A stretch of DNA of 64,000 nucleotides from Chenopodium formosanum (GCA_024500155.1 CM044872.1:54503460-54567459), one strand, 5' to 3'. Shown: positions 1 through 12,235, counted from the stretch's first letter. The notes: generated from the sequence alone by a model not told the origin. Program-made: numbers and translations.

Positions 1-39
1 CCTAAAAGGATTTTCGCATAGCGTTGGCAAATTTCCAAG

Positions 40-260
40 GTGGATTGCTTTCAAGAGTTATATTCCAAGATAAGGATTGTCGATCGTAGCAAAGTTCTTA
101 TGACAGATTGTTATGAAGCATTGGCAACTTTTCCCAAAATTAGATTTTGGCAAATTTTTCGAGATACGGATTGTCGCTTCATCGTAGCAACATTTCCAAG
201 GATGGATTGCTACGTGGCATTGACAACATTCCCTAAATCGGATTGTCATACATCATACAA
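40..260 (+). repeat. Degenerate short repeats around GATTGTC
   Basis: The motif GGATTG(T/C) recurs at irregular spacing of roughly 30 to 60 bp, with neighbouring copies of CATTGGCAA and TTTCCAAG. The copies are too diverged for a precise unit. It lies in the internal spacer of the LTR element and looks like an old tandem array. Confidence 0.4.
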
Positions 261-405
261 CAGTCGTGTTGACAACTGTTCCTGAAGAAAAGAGGATTGT
301 CATCACCGAAAGCATCAACATCAAAATTCAAGCAGCAAAAGCGCTGACGTACTGGCATAGCGGAAGCAAAGTTCAAGCGAACTTTAAAAGATCAACAAGC
401 GTTGG

Positions 406-676
406 TCTTCGATAATTTTCTTCGGAATATTATCACGACAACTGAAGGTGATTTCAAGCGGAGTTATCTTCGATCGTGTTCCCTAAGATGTGGAAAATGG
501 TCACAAAGCGGAAGAGGATCGTTTCAATCGAAGCAATCTTCGATAGTGTTCCCTGGCTTGCGGAAGATTATCACAGCGGAAATTGGAGGCAGTTACAAGC
601 GTAGCAGTCTTCAGGCAAGATGACGTTCTCTAGCTTGTGGAAGATCGTCAAAACAAAATGCAACAAATCGGTTACT
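406..676 (+). repeat. Four imperfect tandem repeats of about 61-71 bp
   Basis: Units start with TCTTCGAT or TCTTCAGG at 406, 467, 537 and 608. Each runs through a GTGTTCCCT or similar block, a TGTGGAA(G/A)AT block and a TCAC block. The spacing is 61, 70 and 71 bp. The array lies between the probable coding part of the LTR element and its 3' LTR. Variable tandem repeats are common in this position in large plant gypsy elements. Confidence 0.6.
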
Positions 677-1458
677 TTTAGAGACGTGTGCTCGACGGTG
701 CAAGATACGCGTTTCTTAACTCTTTTATCTGTTTTAACTAACGCTAGTTTGCAGGTATCGGCGTTACAAGAATGGTTTTGGATCGCAGAACGTTCTGAAT
801 CATTCTCCGTCCCTATTAATACTTTGACTTTCGTTTTCGAAACTTGCGTTTCTCCAAACTCAGCCAAAGTGGGGGCTTCTGTAGACACCCAAATGTGTCT
901 CCCCAAAACCAAACGCAGTGATGAATACATTTTGCGTCGAATGATTATCGATTGAGGTGAAAGTGTGAAAAGTCAAGTGTTGCGGTTAGTTTTTATTAAA
1001 TTCTTTCTTTCTGTTTTCGAAAAACAATTCTATTTTATGAAAACAGCCAATCCAGTTTCGTTTGGTCCACGACGAGGGTCCAATAATAGTGTAGTTGGAT
1101 GGGGCTTGCAAAGATCTTTCCAACGATATATTATAAGCCCAATTCCGATAAATAATGAGGAAGTTATAGCCAAAATACTAAATTGGGCCCGGTTTGATCT
1201 TTACATGCAGCCCAATGATCTAGGGGAGGGCCCAATGTTAATTATTATTCCTAAAGTTATTGGAATTAATTGTAGAATTCTCTAGAAGGTTCTCTTTAGT
1301 CCTAATAGAATTAGAATTAATAATTATATTTTGATAAAGTTTTATTTGGAATAAAATATTATTTTATGAAAAATACGATTTCGATTTTCATACGGACTTT
1401 ACAAATCGATTTTTATTGATAAGTGGACTCTGTGTTTGAAAGCGCATAAGAATCCAGG

Positions 1459-1555
1459 CTGTCGCCAAACGACAGGCTTGTCGCCACGCGACAGACCCTG
1501 TCGCCAAACGACAGGCCTTTCGCCACGCGACAAGACTTGTCGCCAAGCGACAAGG
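1459..1555 (+). repeat. Five tandem GC-rich hairpin units upstream of an LTR TATA box
   Basis: Five units of about 19-20 bp begin at 1459, 1478, 1498, 1517 and 1536. Each is an inverted repeat of the form CTGTCG-CCAAA-CGACAG or TTGTCG-CCACG-CGACAA, with a 5-nt loop. Loop sequences vary (CCAAA, CCACG, CCAAG), but the arms are kept, apart from one mutated left arm at 1517-1520. The array ends 69 bp before the TATA box at 1624. It is CpG-rich inside an AT-rich region. Confidence 0.85.
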
Positions 1556-1623
1556 TCGGTTTTGCAGCGACGGAGTGGAATTTTATTCCTTATCAAATTA
1601 TACCTATTTCCGGACTGTTTTCT

Positions 1624-1631
1624 TATAAATA
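1624..1631 (+). promoter_or_regulatory. TATA box of the LTR
   Basis: TATAAATA followed by AGGGTCC and a pyrimidine/CA-rich leader is a typical plant TATA box. It sits downstream of the hairpin array and within the putative LTR. Confidence 0.6.
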
Positions 1632-2833
1632 GGGTCCTGAACCTCCGTTTTTATTCATCATCAACAATCATCAATTCTCATCAATCAACAATCTACAATC
1701 AACTCTCATCAAGAATTTCTTGATTCCCTCTCTCTTTCTAGACCAACCTTTTTCACAAACAAAATTCCTCATACATTAGCACTAGACACACTTAGCCAAG
1801 TTCGAAGTTGCCTTCTCCCTAGACGTGAAAGGTTATGATTTCTGAGGGTTTGGTCCCTAATCTTTTAATCTTCATTTAATTTAATTGTTTGATTTTATTA
1901 TTTTCCTTGAAGTTACTAACGCGTGTATTTTGTTATTAGAAAGAGATACGAGGCATCCAAGTAAGTACTTTAATTGTTTAATTGATATTATGATATAGAG
2001 AAATCATGCTTAGATTGTTATTTTGGTTCCTAGTATCATGTTAGGATGCTTTCCTTAGTATGATATTTAGGGTGATTTGCTTATATCAATTATGATTTCT
2101 AGGATGCTTCCTATTTTCTTTTCTAATATCATGTTAGTATCATGCTAGGGCTAAAGCTTTGATTTTTATGTTTAGTGACATGTTAGGGTTTGTTATTAAT
2201 CTTGTTAGTATCATGCCTAGGATCTTGCTGTTAATATTATGCTTTAACATGATTATGATAATTATGATTATTTTGATTGTTATCATGATTATGATTGTTA
2301 TTTTTATTATGTTGCTTGATGTTTATTCATTGTTATTGCTTGATCACGCCTATTATGCATGTTTAAAGGGAATTTGTACTTGTAATCACGCTTAATAAGA
2401 TAATTAATAATCTTGCTTAGGGCTAATATGGTTATAATTCAAGTGATCACCAATAATAGTTTTGCTTGTGCATTATATTCAACCAACATAGATAAACAGG
2501 TTTAGGGTTAACCTATTGTTTGCATGTTACTCAGAAAGCGCACATGAATACGAGAAGAATGAAGTAGAGGCCTATTATTAGGGCATGTTCAATCTCTTTT
2601 AGGTTGGATTTGTACCTTCATCCCCGAACCCTATTTGGTTCAAGACCTTTTGGAGTTGACGATCTCATGGATCGTTAAGGGGTGTAATCTTCACCTTGTG
2701 AACGGTTTACAAGTTCTTAAAACTTGTTGGCGACTCTTTTGCTCTAGCTTCCTTCCCTTTGGACGCCACCATGCTTAAGTGTATGATCACAGTGGGGTTC
2801 AAGTTTGGGGTAATGCTTGAAATATTCCCTACA

Positions 2834-3534
2834 ATAGGTCAAACTTTTTTTTACTTATTCTAAACAAATACTTAGTACGGAGTAGTTTTTTTTTGCCCTG
2901 ACAATTTCATACACCACAATAATTAAATTTTTATTTCAAAGTTAAGTTTTTATTCAAAATAATAAGCTAAGTTTTGATAATTTTTAACGAGTTATGCAAT
3001 TGATATTTCCTAATTAACTTGAAATTAATTAAATGTTATTTCAAACGGATTTTTAAAAGTCAATTGTCGAAAATGTGACTTTTAATGGCCGAAGTTAAAA
3101 CAAAGTCAATTGTCGGAATCCGGTCAAAAGTCCCTCTTTACAATCTAATTGGGTTGTATTGATATAATTAAGAACAATTTTTGCCACTTTTTTTCTTTTA
3201 ATATTATTTTTAAAAAAAAATTATATATATATATGAATCTTTGCCACAAACTTGACCACTAAAAGTGCTTTTTCATTTTATTTTTATACAGTTTTTTCTA
3301 CTATAAGAATATGTTTTTCTATATATTGCAAAATAGTAATTTATCTGTTGTCAAAGGATTTGTTTGTTTGACCATAAACAAATGAGACAAACAAAAAGAA
3401 CGTAACACACTAACATTAGTACATGTTTGTAAGTTAAACTAAACAATGCCGATTGTTTGAGTGGATTGTTTAAATTAGACCTGGCCTCAGAATCTCAAAT
3501 ATTTTAGTTATGGAAATTATGCAGGAAAACTGAC
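2834..3534. other. Non-coding sequence: remainder of WAK copy A intron 1
   Basis: No coding frame is visible. The last 100 bases next to the exon (about 3430-3534) resemble the start of intron 1 in copies B and D: in all three a GATTGTTTAA block precedes the donor region. Further left the sequence is AT-rich and unlike the other introns, and the LTR element begins at 2833. The remaining exons of copy A would be expected on the far side of that element, beyond the window edge, or are lost. Confidence 0.5.
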
Positions 3535-4492
3535 CTGTTGTGCATCCAGGACTGAGATAGGGGTTACCCTGGTAACCTGATCTACAGCTGCAACGGTACC
3601 CAAAATCAGTGCCGCCATAAACATCGGTGCAGTCGGTATTCTCCATGCAAGCATAACTGGACCTTGACGGATTCTCCTGAGCTTCTCGGCACGTCTCATT
3701 AACACCAACATACCAATCCAGCACAACCGGAACATTGTCAATTGTTCTATTTATAAACTCTGCGTTGCTACCAAAAAGATCGGCCACGTTAAAGGTGAAT
3801 TCGTTTACCTCGGCTAAAAAGGCAGCGCTGCAATAGGATACGTTGTTATTTGTGGTGTTTCCAACATCGATCAAAGATTCTGCTATGATCGTTACATGTT
3901 TCAATCCTTTGTTTGGGATCGCTGATTGGCAGCAACCTTTCCCCAAACACGACGTATCATTATGCTTAAGCATGTCTTCAGGAGTATAACACGTAGTTAC
4001 ACAGCCACTCAAGTGGCCAAGCATTGGTGTACTTGCTGCAAGCATCATAGCCAAGTCATCATCACAACCAATACCGATGAACTTGTTTGCAGTATCTGAT
4101 ATTACTAGCGGTAAGTTGACGAGATCTATTTGCACATCTTTGGTTGTGGATTCTTTTACTACTTGCCGTGGTTGGTAGCATCTCGTGTCCAATTTATTCC
4201 TGATTCGCATCTGGCCGGTTTGGGATATGTCTATGATCTCCTGGGGAGTATCAGTAGTGCTTAACAAGAATGGTTTTGGGGGGTCAGTAGAGGTGTTGCA
4301 ATTTATGTTGTGGAACTTACTTAAGGAACATCCTTTCTCTAGGCCTATGCCAAATGGGTACGGAATAGTTACCTTTCCGCACCTAGTTGGGCAGCCAGGT
4401 TTGGCAATGGGAATGGTGGCAAGACTAGTGACAAAAAACACGGCAAAAAAAGTATACCTTAGCCATAAGGGAGATAAAACTCGGAACTCCAT
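3535..4492 (-). CDS. WAK-like copy A, exon 1 only (galacturonan-binding ectodomain)
   Basis: This is the first exon of a wall-associated kinase-like receptor on the minus strand. ATG is at 4492 and the exon ends at 3535 with donor G|GTCAGT (phase 1), the same as copies B and D. Residues 1-30 form a signal peptide (hydrophobic FFAVFFVTSLA). The mature part begins KPGCPTRCGKVTIPYPFGIG, the GUB_WAK pectin-binding signature, with a cysteine-rich region through CCQSAIPNKG. It ends in the WAK-associated part VLDWYVGVNETC and an EGF-like module (YRCSCRSGYQGNPYL). The frame is open throughout. The usual second EGF exon and kinase exon are not found downstream (3534-1); an LTR element lies there. Either they lie past the window edge or the gene is truncated. 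Pectin sensing in the cell wall is inferred from the family. Confidence 0.85.
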
Positions 4493-4960
4493 TTTTAGTT
4501 TTTGTTGTCTATGGCTTATGGCAAAATTATACTCAAAATTATAGAGCTATAAGACTTTATAATAATCACCTAAAGATGATATTTCAACGGGGAGCAAGTG
4601 GAATAATCGAGATAAAATTATACATTGAATCAACTAGTTGATGAATGAAGTATATATTTGGCTTAATTAAGCTTGATATCATGGACTTGGTAGTACTAGC
4701 TATGTAGTCGTACATTGGTTTTGTTCACGCATTATCAAGCAAATTGAAATACTCTTTTGTTTATTTAACGTGATCATGAGCTCATTAACTCATTAAATAA
4801 GTACTTATTGAGGCAAATATGTGTAATGTGTGTGTGTTTTGGGGGCAACGTTTCCCACTTTCATCAACACATAATTCATGTTTTGGAATAGAATGTGATG
4901 TCCCTGCAATTGTTGACCTCGGTTCATCTTAACTTCCACTATAGCAAACATTGACCTTTT
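4493..4960 (-). promoter_or_regulatory. WAK copy A promoter with conserved palindrome and W-boxes
   Basis: Upstream of the copy A ATG lie elements shared with copy B. These are a TATA-like stretch (TATATA at 4651-4656), the palindrome GCTTAATTAAGC at 4661-4672, a block CATT(G/C)GTTTTGTTCA near 4713, an ACGTGATCA block near 4770, and two TTGACC W-boxes at 4913-4918 and 4951-4956. W-boxes are WRKY sites and fit a defence-responsive receptor. Function is inferred from conservation between paralogs only. Confidence 0.55.
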
Positions 4961-6478
4961 TTTTTTTTTTTTTTTTTTTTTTGTTCCAATCCATTAGTAT
5001 ACAATTATATCTGTCCCACACCTGTACCACGCATATCACATAAGACAGCTCCATACCTTTTAATTTGCTTTGTAAGAGATTTTAACTCCTTTTAGATTTT
5101 TTTTTGGATTTAATTGGCACATGGGATATTAACTACTTGTTGAAATCCATTGTAACCCATTTAAATTGTGAGTGTCCCACATTAGAGAAAGAGGAGAGAT
5201 GGTTCTACTTTCTAAGGTAGAAGAGTTACTTATACTATTGCCAATTGATTTTAGTATGAAATTTCCTTAGCCGTGTTTGTAGACCAAACTCTCCTCCCTA
5301 CTTGAGTTCCTCAAGCCCATTTCATATTATTTCAAAATTTAATACTAAGAGCACACTCCCTTAAAATAAGTTCTTATCAGTTCGGTATCAAGTATATGTT
5401 TGAGTTAGCTTCCATTTTATGCTGTAATTTAATTTAAAAAATTATAAGTTTTAATTTTTTTTTTTTTTTTTTTTTTGGTTAATAAAACCTAAAAAACAGG
5501 TATATACATTTGATGTGCATAAATCAGACTTGAAAAATAGCGGAGCTTAGTGGTTTTGGCCTGACACTCTAATTGCACTTCGGGCTTGTTGGTCAAAGGT
5601 TTGATTACCATGTAACCTACGTTCAAATTTAATATTGCACATTTGTAATTTTACAAGATTTACTCACACTCCTTTTATTGTTTTTTTAATTTGTGATTCT
5701 CATATTGGGAAAAAATATGTACAGTCAAATGGTATCTTGTTAGATTCAATTCGTCTAGAAAAATGCTCTAATGATATCAACTTTCTTTAATTTTTACAAA
5801 TATGTAATCTAAGATATTTAAGTTATAGAATTTGCATTGACAAGCGTAAAATCCTCAACGTTGCAATTTAAAAAGACTGGGGGGCTATATCTTATTTTGT
5901 AACGATACCGAACCCACACTTCTGAATTCCTGGATACGCCACTAGGCATATAGGCCGATTCCAAATAGAATAAAGGGATGATAATAACATTCCCACAAAC
6001 GCCACAATTAGTATTACAAGTCCCTGTCAGTCAATCAGCATCCATGTGACATGATAATCAATTTGTTTTCAAGAACATAAACCTTTTCAAAGAAAGACTA
6101 ATTCATGATAATGTTTCTATACAAGGTTTTTTTTTTTTTTTTTCCTCAACCCTGCCATGAACAGATTAATATCAAATGATTATGTAAATCTAATAGCAGG
6201 CAGTTTTGTTTGAAACTCGAATGCAGGATTGCATGAGGCGAATAACCCACACATTGAATGGTTTTCGTTAAACAGCAAAACAATCTACAAATTTAAACTT
6301 CTTTCGTAAGCATCCACCTATCTTCATTAACATGAGTTATATATGTATATAAAAATTGTACGTCCAAAAAATTGTGCAGGCTAGTCCCATAGCCGATAAC
6401 GGTTTTTTTTTTTTTTTTTTTTTTTTGACAGAATAACAAGATTTATTCAACTTAGTTGAAAATATACAATATGTTATT
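4961..6478. other. Intergenic region between WAK copies A and B; no gene seen
   Basis: AT-rich sequence with homopolymer T-runs at about 4958-4982, 5457-5476, 6127-6143 and 6404-6426, which are typical scars of retroposed A-tails on the minus strand. A block at 5165-5310 containing GTCCCACATTAG resembles sequence often found in small plant retroelements, but I cannot place it. No open frame with recognisable protein similarity is present. Confidence 0.5.
5540..5650 (+). repeat. Possible SINE head
   Basis: GCTTAGTGGTTTTGG (about 5544-5558) resembles a Pol III A-box of tRNA-derived SINEs. GGTTTGATTACC (5598-5609) resembles a B-box, about 40 nt downstream. No clear tail or target duplication was found, so this is a weak call. 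Confidence 0.3.
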
Positions 6479-6731
6479 CTCTCTGTCCCTTTATTGTTGC
6501 CCAAATGTTATTTTTTGGGTCAATTTTTAAAAACTTTGAGCATAAATTACCATTAATCTATAAAAGATAATACAGTCATGAGTGGTCTAGTTAGATTCGT
6601 CTCATTGTATATTTTATTAATATCACGATTTTATAATTTTTACGTTCATGAAAATAGAAATATAGAGGTTTTAAGACACATTTTGGAGACCGTATACGAT
6701 TAAATGGGGCAAAAAATAGGAATAGATAGAG
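6479..6731. mobile_element. Stowaway-like MITE (degenerate)
   Basis: The left end CTCTCTGTCCC...TTGTTGCCC and the right end GGGGCAAAAAATAGG...GATAGAG are inverted copies of each other, about 250 bp apart, as in Stowaway-type MITEs of the GTCCC family. The TA duplication is not preserved on the left. It lies downstream of the copy B stop codon. Confidence 0.5.
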
Positions 6732-6850
6732 TAACAGTTAAATTAATGCATTAGCTAGTGCCTCAAATTTGAGAACTTATCTTTGTACAGTTGAGGAGGT
6801 TGTACAAATAATACTTGATATAGTTTGGGGTAATACAAATTTTTACTTGT

Positions 6851-6851
<1 letters not shown>

Positions 6852-6889
<38 letters not shown>

Positions 6890-6897
6890 AAAAAAAA
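6852..6897. repeat. A-tract of about 46 bp
   Basis: Nearly pure A with one G at 6888. It may be the tail of a retroposed sequence reading on the plus strand. It is 110 bp beyond the stop codon of copy B. Confidence 0.7.
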
Positions 6898-7008
6898 GGT
6901 ACAAATCATAAAATTAACTGTTTATAGGTAACAGCACAGAGCAACAAAGACATCTAAATCCGAAATATGATGGCTGCTCCCCAGTAAATTCATTAATGTT
7001 TCAAGTAC

Positions 7009-9779
7009 CTAACGAGGGTGACTCATTTCGTTGATCATATCGATTTGCATTGTATATTGTCCAGAAGTGAAGTCTCCCGTGCTTGGATTACCATTATAAT
7101 TAGCATTCGAGGGCGTCGGATAAAGATCATTTTGGTTTGTTAAATTACTTGTCTCGTCCTGATGGCTCTGATCGGCCCAAGGATGCCTATTTTGATTTCT
7201 CAACCCCTCGAGCTCAAGGGCCACTTCCTTCATGGTTGGCCTATCTTCACCTACGACGTAAAGACATTTCATAGCTAGATTCGCCATTGTAATTAGTTGC
7301 TCTTCGTTAGCTTCCCTAACCAACTGAGGATCAAGTATTTCCATCAATCGACCTTCTTTAACTGAGAGAATAAAACATATTGCCAAATTTCTCTCTTCCA
7401 TTTTCCTTTCTAAGGAAAGAGGCTTTTCTCTTGTTAAGAGTTCAGCAAGTAGAACTCCGAAACTATAAACATCACTTTTCTCGGTCAGCTGACTTGTTTG
7501 GAAGTACTCCGGATCCAAATATCCTAACGTCCCTTGAACTAATGTTGTCACCTGAGTTTGATCTATCGGAACCAACCTTGAAGCACCAAAATCAGATATC
7601 TTAGCTGTGTAACTTTCGTCTAATAAAATGTTGCTTGATTTAACATCTCGATGAATAATTGGTATTGAAGCCGCTGAATGAAGATATGAAAGTGCATCAG
7701 CAGCCTCCGAAGCAAGCTTAATGCAATTAGCCCAAGTAAGCCAAGATGTGACACCCTTATTTCTATGGATATGTTCAAAGAGAGTACCATTCGAGATAAA
7801 TTCATACACGAGCAAAGGAACCTCGGTTTCAAGACAACATCCTAAGAGTTTAACCACATTTCGATGGTTGATTTGAGTTAGAATAACAACTTCGTTTATG
7901 AATTGCTCAACTTGTGTTTGATCAGTCACTCGGGATTTCTTTATTGCAACTTCACGACCGTCCTTAAGAATCCCCTTGTATACTGTACCATAACCACCTT
8001 TACCTAAAATACGATCTACGTGATAATTATTTGTTGCTCGTTGTAGTTCTTCAATAGAAAATATTTTAGATGAGTCCATAGTTCCTCCATTAGGACGAAG
8101 TTGTTGGCTCAACAATACTCCTCCATTTTGCTCAAAGAATTTCTCCCTTTTTTTCATGAGTTTCCTTTTTCTTACGATTAAATTTATGAAACAAACCAAT
8201 AAAATCAAGGACCCGAGTCCAAGGCCTATTCCTGTGCAAACAATAATTTATGGTATATTCTTGTAAGCTATCATCATAGAGAAAAATGTATATTGTTCAA
8301 TCAATTAATAAGGATATAGTCTGTATTCTATACTTTCATTCAGACTTAAGTCAAGTTTCGAGCATTTTGAAGTGAAAATATCAAATTTAAACTACCATAA
8401 AGCTAATTTTGATATTGAAATTAGAACTTATTCTATGTAACAGCTGTTTTTAACCTGTATTTTTTAATGCTAGCTTCTCACTAATGTTGTTTAATAATTT
8501 GCTTAATTTAAGTAAGCTAGATATTTTCATATAATATATAGAATAAAAAGGTAACAAAACTAATTATGAGTCTATTTATGTCTTTCATGATTTTCTCAAG
8601 CTAAGCTTTAAATTGTTGAATTTTAACTCGTCACACTTGAATGGCTTCAAAGACTTAGAATAATAAAAGAAATTTTATGAATAAAGGAATTACCTAAACC
8701 GAGCTTCGATGTAATATTTGATTTAGTCTTAAAACAAGGGGTGCCACCATCCTTCCGCCCATTCCCACTATATCCATTAGGACAAGAGCATGTGTAGTTG
8801 CCAATGGTGTTCTCACAAAAATGCGTACAAGGGCTGCTTGGACCCTCACACTCATTAATATCTATCACAAGGAAAAAATGACTAATAAAGTCAGTAATAT
8901 GAGAGAGATCTTCTCAAAATAGTCAGTAAAACATGTTAATAAGTAGTATTATGAACATGTATTAGTTATGTCTTGCACCCAAGATCAAAATGTTGTTTTA
9001 AATAATGAACAAATATACGTGGTATACAAATTATGAATAATTTTAAATTGTATATTCATCTTCGATCCCAAAGTAATTACCTCCGTTAACTTTTAGTTGC
9101 AACTTTGGGGTATTACTTGTGAAACATAAAATATTCCAAAATTGCAACTAAAATTTAACGGGTGTAGTACAAGAAATTATGTTGCCATTCCCTGATGACA
9201 CCAAATTATATGTTCATTTCTTTAACAATAAATTTGTAATTATTGTAAAATCTTGTTACACATACTAGCTCTATTCCTGAAAGTTCGACTCACTTATTAT
9301 TCATGTAATCAAAAATAATATAACTTAGACTGCATTTTATGACTTATACTATCAAAAGAAATTAACAAGTTTGATCTTATTAGATTTCCTTTATGATAAT
9401 TTTTTCAAATATCAACTTTTTAAAAATTTTACTTATACATAGCCGAAGTTATTAATGATCAAAATGCTAATTGGAGATCATATAAATGCAAACTGAGTCG
9501 AACTTTCATGAATGGAAGGAGTGTATAAATTCCACAAGAAGAAAAACTTTTTTTTTTCCTACTTAATAATTTTCTTTATAGTTTATATAGATAAAAAAAA
9601 TTATTTTCCTGACAATTTCATACACAGTAATATTTAACCAAATTTATTTTTTAAATTAAACATAATAAGTCTTGATAATTTTTGACAAGTCATGTAACAT
9701 AATACGAAACAATTTTATTATGTATAGTAGACGCTAAGTTCAAAAACAATATCTTCCAAAAAAAAAAGGTTCAAAAACA

Positions 9780-9877
<98 letters not shown>

Positions 9878-11734
9878 TAAAATAACAACCGCCGATGTCA
9901 TCATTGCCTACGTGACACTTTTTTATTTATTTTTTTCCTCCAAAATGCGAGGATGATGTCATATTTTTTTTTTTTCCTTTTTAAGCTACCCTATTTAACA
10001 TAGCTTTGAAATATATTCCATTTGAATTTTTAAATTTAAAATTTGGGTTTTCTACACATATTATGCTACTCCCTCCGTTTTTAAATACTTGCTCCACTTC
10101 TCCATGCGAGGAGATTTAGAAGAAAGTGGAGAAAGTAATAAAATATAGAGGTAGTTGGGCAGGTAGAAGAATAAAAAATTAGAGTAAAAAGCAAAAGTAG
10201 TGGAGAAAATTGGAGGAGAAAGAATATGAAAATAATAAAATATAATCATGGTGGGTCCATTAGGTGAGAGAAATTAATTAAATATTGTAAAAGCTTTTCA
10301 AATAAGAAAATAGAGCAAGTATTTAAAAACGGCCGAAAAAGAAAAGTGGAGCAAGTATTAAAAACGGAGGGAGTATTTAGTTATTTACGAGTTGTTATTG
10401 TTAATAATATAATTTAATTGAAATTTCTTAATTAAAAATGAAAATTATGCACTTTCGAAAATTGCATATTCATATTTAATTAGAAATTAGTTAGGAAAAA
10501 TGAGGAAGTTATTTTCTTTCAGTACGTGTTGTTAAAAGTCTATAATTCAATTCTTATTTTAAAACCGTGAATCGCACTGGGTTAATCTAATAAGAGATGG
10601 TATTCTCACTCATAGGAAAGACGGAGGAAACAATTCCTTGACTTGGAAAAATATTGATGATTACAATCATTGAAAATTAAACTAGTTAAACTGAGCGATT
10701 TGGATTTGATTGTTTAATTTACACCTTTAGCATTTTACTAATGAAGAATATATGTTGGAAGACTGACCTATTGTACATCCAGGATTGAGATAGGGGTTAC
10801 CCTCGTAACCAGGCTGACAGCTGCAACGGTACCCGGATTCATAGCCACCAACAATATCGGTGCACTGAGTATTCTCCTTGCAAGCATAATTGGACCGGGA
10901 TCTATTCTGTTGAGCTTGTTGACACGTCTCATTAACACCAACAAACCAATCCAACACCAACGGAACATTGTCCATTGTTCTATCTATAAACGCCGTGTTG
11001 TTACCAAAAAGGTCAGACACGCTAAAGGTAAATTTGTCTACCTCGGCTAAGAAAGCAGCGCTACAATAGGATACGTTATTATTTGTGGTGTTTCCAACAC
11101 CGACTATAGATTCTCCCATTATAAAAACTTGTTTCAATCCTTTGTTTGGGATCTCTGATTGGCAGCAGCCGTTACCCAAACACGACGTATCATTTTGCTT
11201 AAGCATAATCTCCGGCGTATTACACGTAGCTCCACAGCCACTCACGTGGCCCTGTATTGGTGTACTTGCTGCAAACATCATAGCCAAGTCCTCGTCACAA
11301 CCAATACCGATGAACTTGTTTGCAGTATCTGATATAACTACTGGTAAGTTGATGAGATCTATTTCCTCGAAGCTGATCATTGTGGATTCATTTACTATCT
11401 CTTGCTGTGGTTGGTAGCATTTTGTGACCAATTTATTCCTGATTCGTATCTGGCCGGTTTGGGAAATGTCTATGATCTCGTGCTGAGTATTATTGCTCAA
11501 CAAATATGGTTTTGGGGGGTCAGTGGAGGTATTGCAATAAATGTTATAGGGCTTACTAAGGGAACATCCTTTCTCTAGACCGATGCCAAATGGGTACGGA
11601 ATAGTTACCTTTCCGCACCTAGTTGGGCAACCGGGTTTGGCAATAGGAATGGTGGCTAAACTAGTGACAAAAAGCATGGCAAAAAATGTATACCATAGCC
11701 TTAAGAAGGGAGATATAGCTAGGATTTCCATCAT
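7009..11734 (-). CDS. WAK-like receptor kinase, copy B (complete, three exons)
   Basis: This is the only complete receptor in the cluster. Exon 1 is 11734-10768, exon 2 is 8861-8694 and exon 3 is 8231-7009. All junctions are GT/AG and phase 1, giving 785 aa with no internal stop. Order: signal peptide (about 1-30), GUB_WAK pectin-binding region (KPGCPTRCGKVTIPYPFGIG), WAK-associated region and EGF-like module, EGF-Ca module in exon 2 (DINECEGPSSPC...YTCSCPNGY), and a transmembrane helix at the start of exon 3 (GLGLGSLILLVCFINLIV). The cytosolic Ser/Thr kinase follows with glycine loop LGKGGYGTVYKG, lysine in VAIKKS, catalytic HRDVKSSN, DFG and GYLDPEY; the HRD makes it an RD kinase. Intron 1 (1.9 kb) has gained MITEs and a TA microsatellite; intron 2 is 462 bp. 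WAK-family members bind pectin or oligogalacturonides and signal in growth or defence; the ligand here is unknown. Confidence 0.93.
9081..9163. mobile_element. Small foldback MITE in copy B intron 1
   Basis: The arms CTCCGTTAACTTTTAGTTGC and a near-perfect inverted copy (GCAACTAAAATTTAACGGG) flank about 40 bp. The CTCCGT end is Stowaway-like, with T/A flanks. Confidence 0.55.
9267..9523. mobile_element. Stowaway-like MITE in copy B intron 1
   Basis: The left end holds CTATTCCTGAAAGTTCGACT and the right end AGTCGAACTTTCATGAATGG, which are inverted copies about 210 bp apart. TA dinucleotides flank both ends. The element lies inside an intron and does not touch the splice sites. Confidence 0.7.
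9783..9876. repeat. TA microsatellite, about 47 units
   Basis: Uninterrupted TA dinucleotides within intron 1 of copy B. Confidence 0.95.
10069..10373. mobile_element. Stowaway-type MITE, 305 bp, TA duplication
   Basis: It starts CTCCCTCCGTTTTTAAATAC and ends with the inverse (GTATT AAAAACGGAGGGAG). TA lies directly on both sides (10067-10068 and 10374-10375), the Tc1/mariner Stowaway hallmark. Near the right end there is a second internal copy of the terminal sequence (about 10312-10333), suggesting an internal duplication or nested end. It sits in intron 1 of copy B. Confidence 0.88.
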
Positions 11735-12200
11735 ATTTAACTTTAGATGTCTAAGACTTAATTATGGCGATATTCAACCCAAAATTATAGACCTTATAAG
11801 TACTTATCAATAATAACCCAATGATTTTTCAACGGAAAGCAAGTTGAGATGATTGTGATTATTAATTGAATCAACAAGTTGATGAAGTATATAAGTAGCT
11901 TAATTAAGCTTGATATTAAGGCCAGACTTGGTTGCACAATATAGTCCAACATTCGTTTTGTTCAATTATCAAGCAAGTTGTTTTTTCATTTGACGTGATC
12001 TTCAGCTTGTTTACTCATTAAATTAGTACATGTTGAGGCAATAAGCCAATAATATGTGATGTTTGTGTGGGTTTTAGGGGAAAATTGTAAGGCGACGTTT
12101 TCCACTTGTCAAAACATTATTTATGTTTTGTAATAAAATGTGATGTCCCTGCAACTGTTGACCTCACCTCATTCTGTTTCCAACACAACAAACATTGACC
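11735..12200 (-). promoter_or_regulatory. WAK copy B promoter
   Basis: The same modules as in copy A are found in the same order: TATATAAG at about 11889-11895, palindrome AGCTTAATTAAGCT at 11897-11910, the block CATTCGTTTTGTTCA near 11950, TGACGTGATC near 11992, and W-boxes TTGACC at 12158-12163 and 12195-12200. Conservation between paralogs extends over about 450 bp, then stops. WRKY control is inferred. Confidence 0.6.
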
Positions 12201-12235
12201 TTCTTTTTTTGTTTTGCAATTACTAATAGATACGG

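Larger units (their letters stand above)
1..2833 (+). mobile_element. LTR retrotransposon, 3' part: internal spacer plus 3' LTR (880-2833)
   Basis: A purine-rich tract with GTGGGGGC ends just before position 880, as expected for a polypurine tract. The next bases are TGTAGACACCC, a common plant LTR start. A matching end, CTACA, lies at 2829-2833, giving a putative LTR of about 1.95 kb. A TATA box at 1624 and hairpin repeats at 1459-1555 fit a U3 promoter. Positions 1-879 would be non-coding internal sequence ahead of the 3' LTR; no long coding frame is visible there. The motif TTGGCGACTC near 2730 resembles sequence often seen at gypsy PBS regions, so the exact right boundary is uncertain and this could instead be a 5' LTR. 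Class (gypsy, Tat/Ogre-like) is inference. Confidence 0.6.

Noticed and set aside
1459..1555. CRISPR-like spaced repeats
   Set aside because: Units are 19-20 bp hairpins without unique spacers, and the sequence is an LTR in a plant genome.
2159..2395. Hydrophobic 78-aa frame
   Set aside because: Low-complexity AT-rich LTR sequence; no homology pattern.
3517..3741. Small minus-strand frame beside WAK copy A
   Set aside because: Out-of-frame shadow of the exon 1 coding sequence; similar shadows exist in copies B (10768-10968) and D (46210-46479).
3535..4492. Calling copy A a pseudogene
   Set aside because: Its exon 1 is intact, and the missing exons could lie beyond the window edge past the LTR element.
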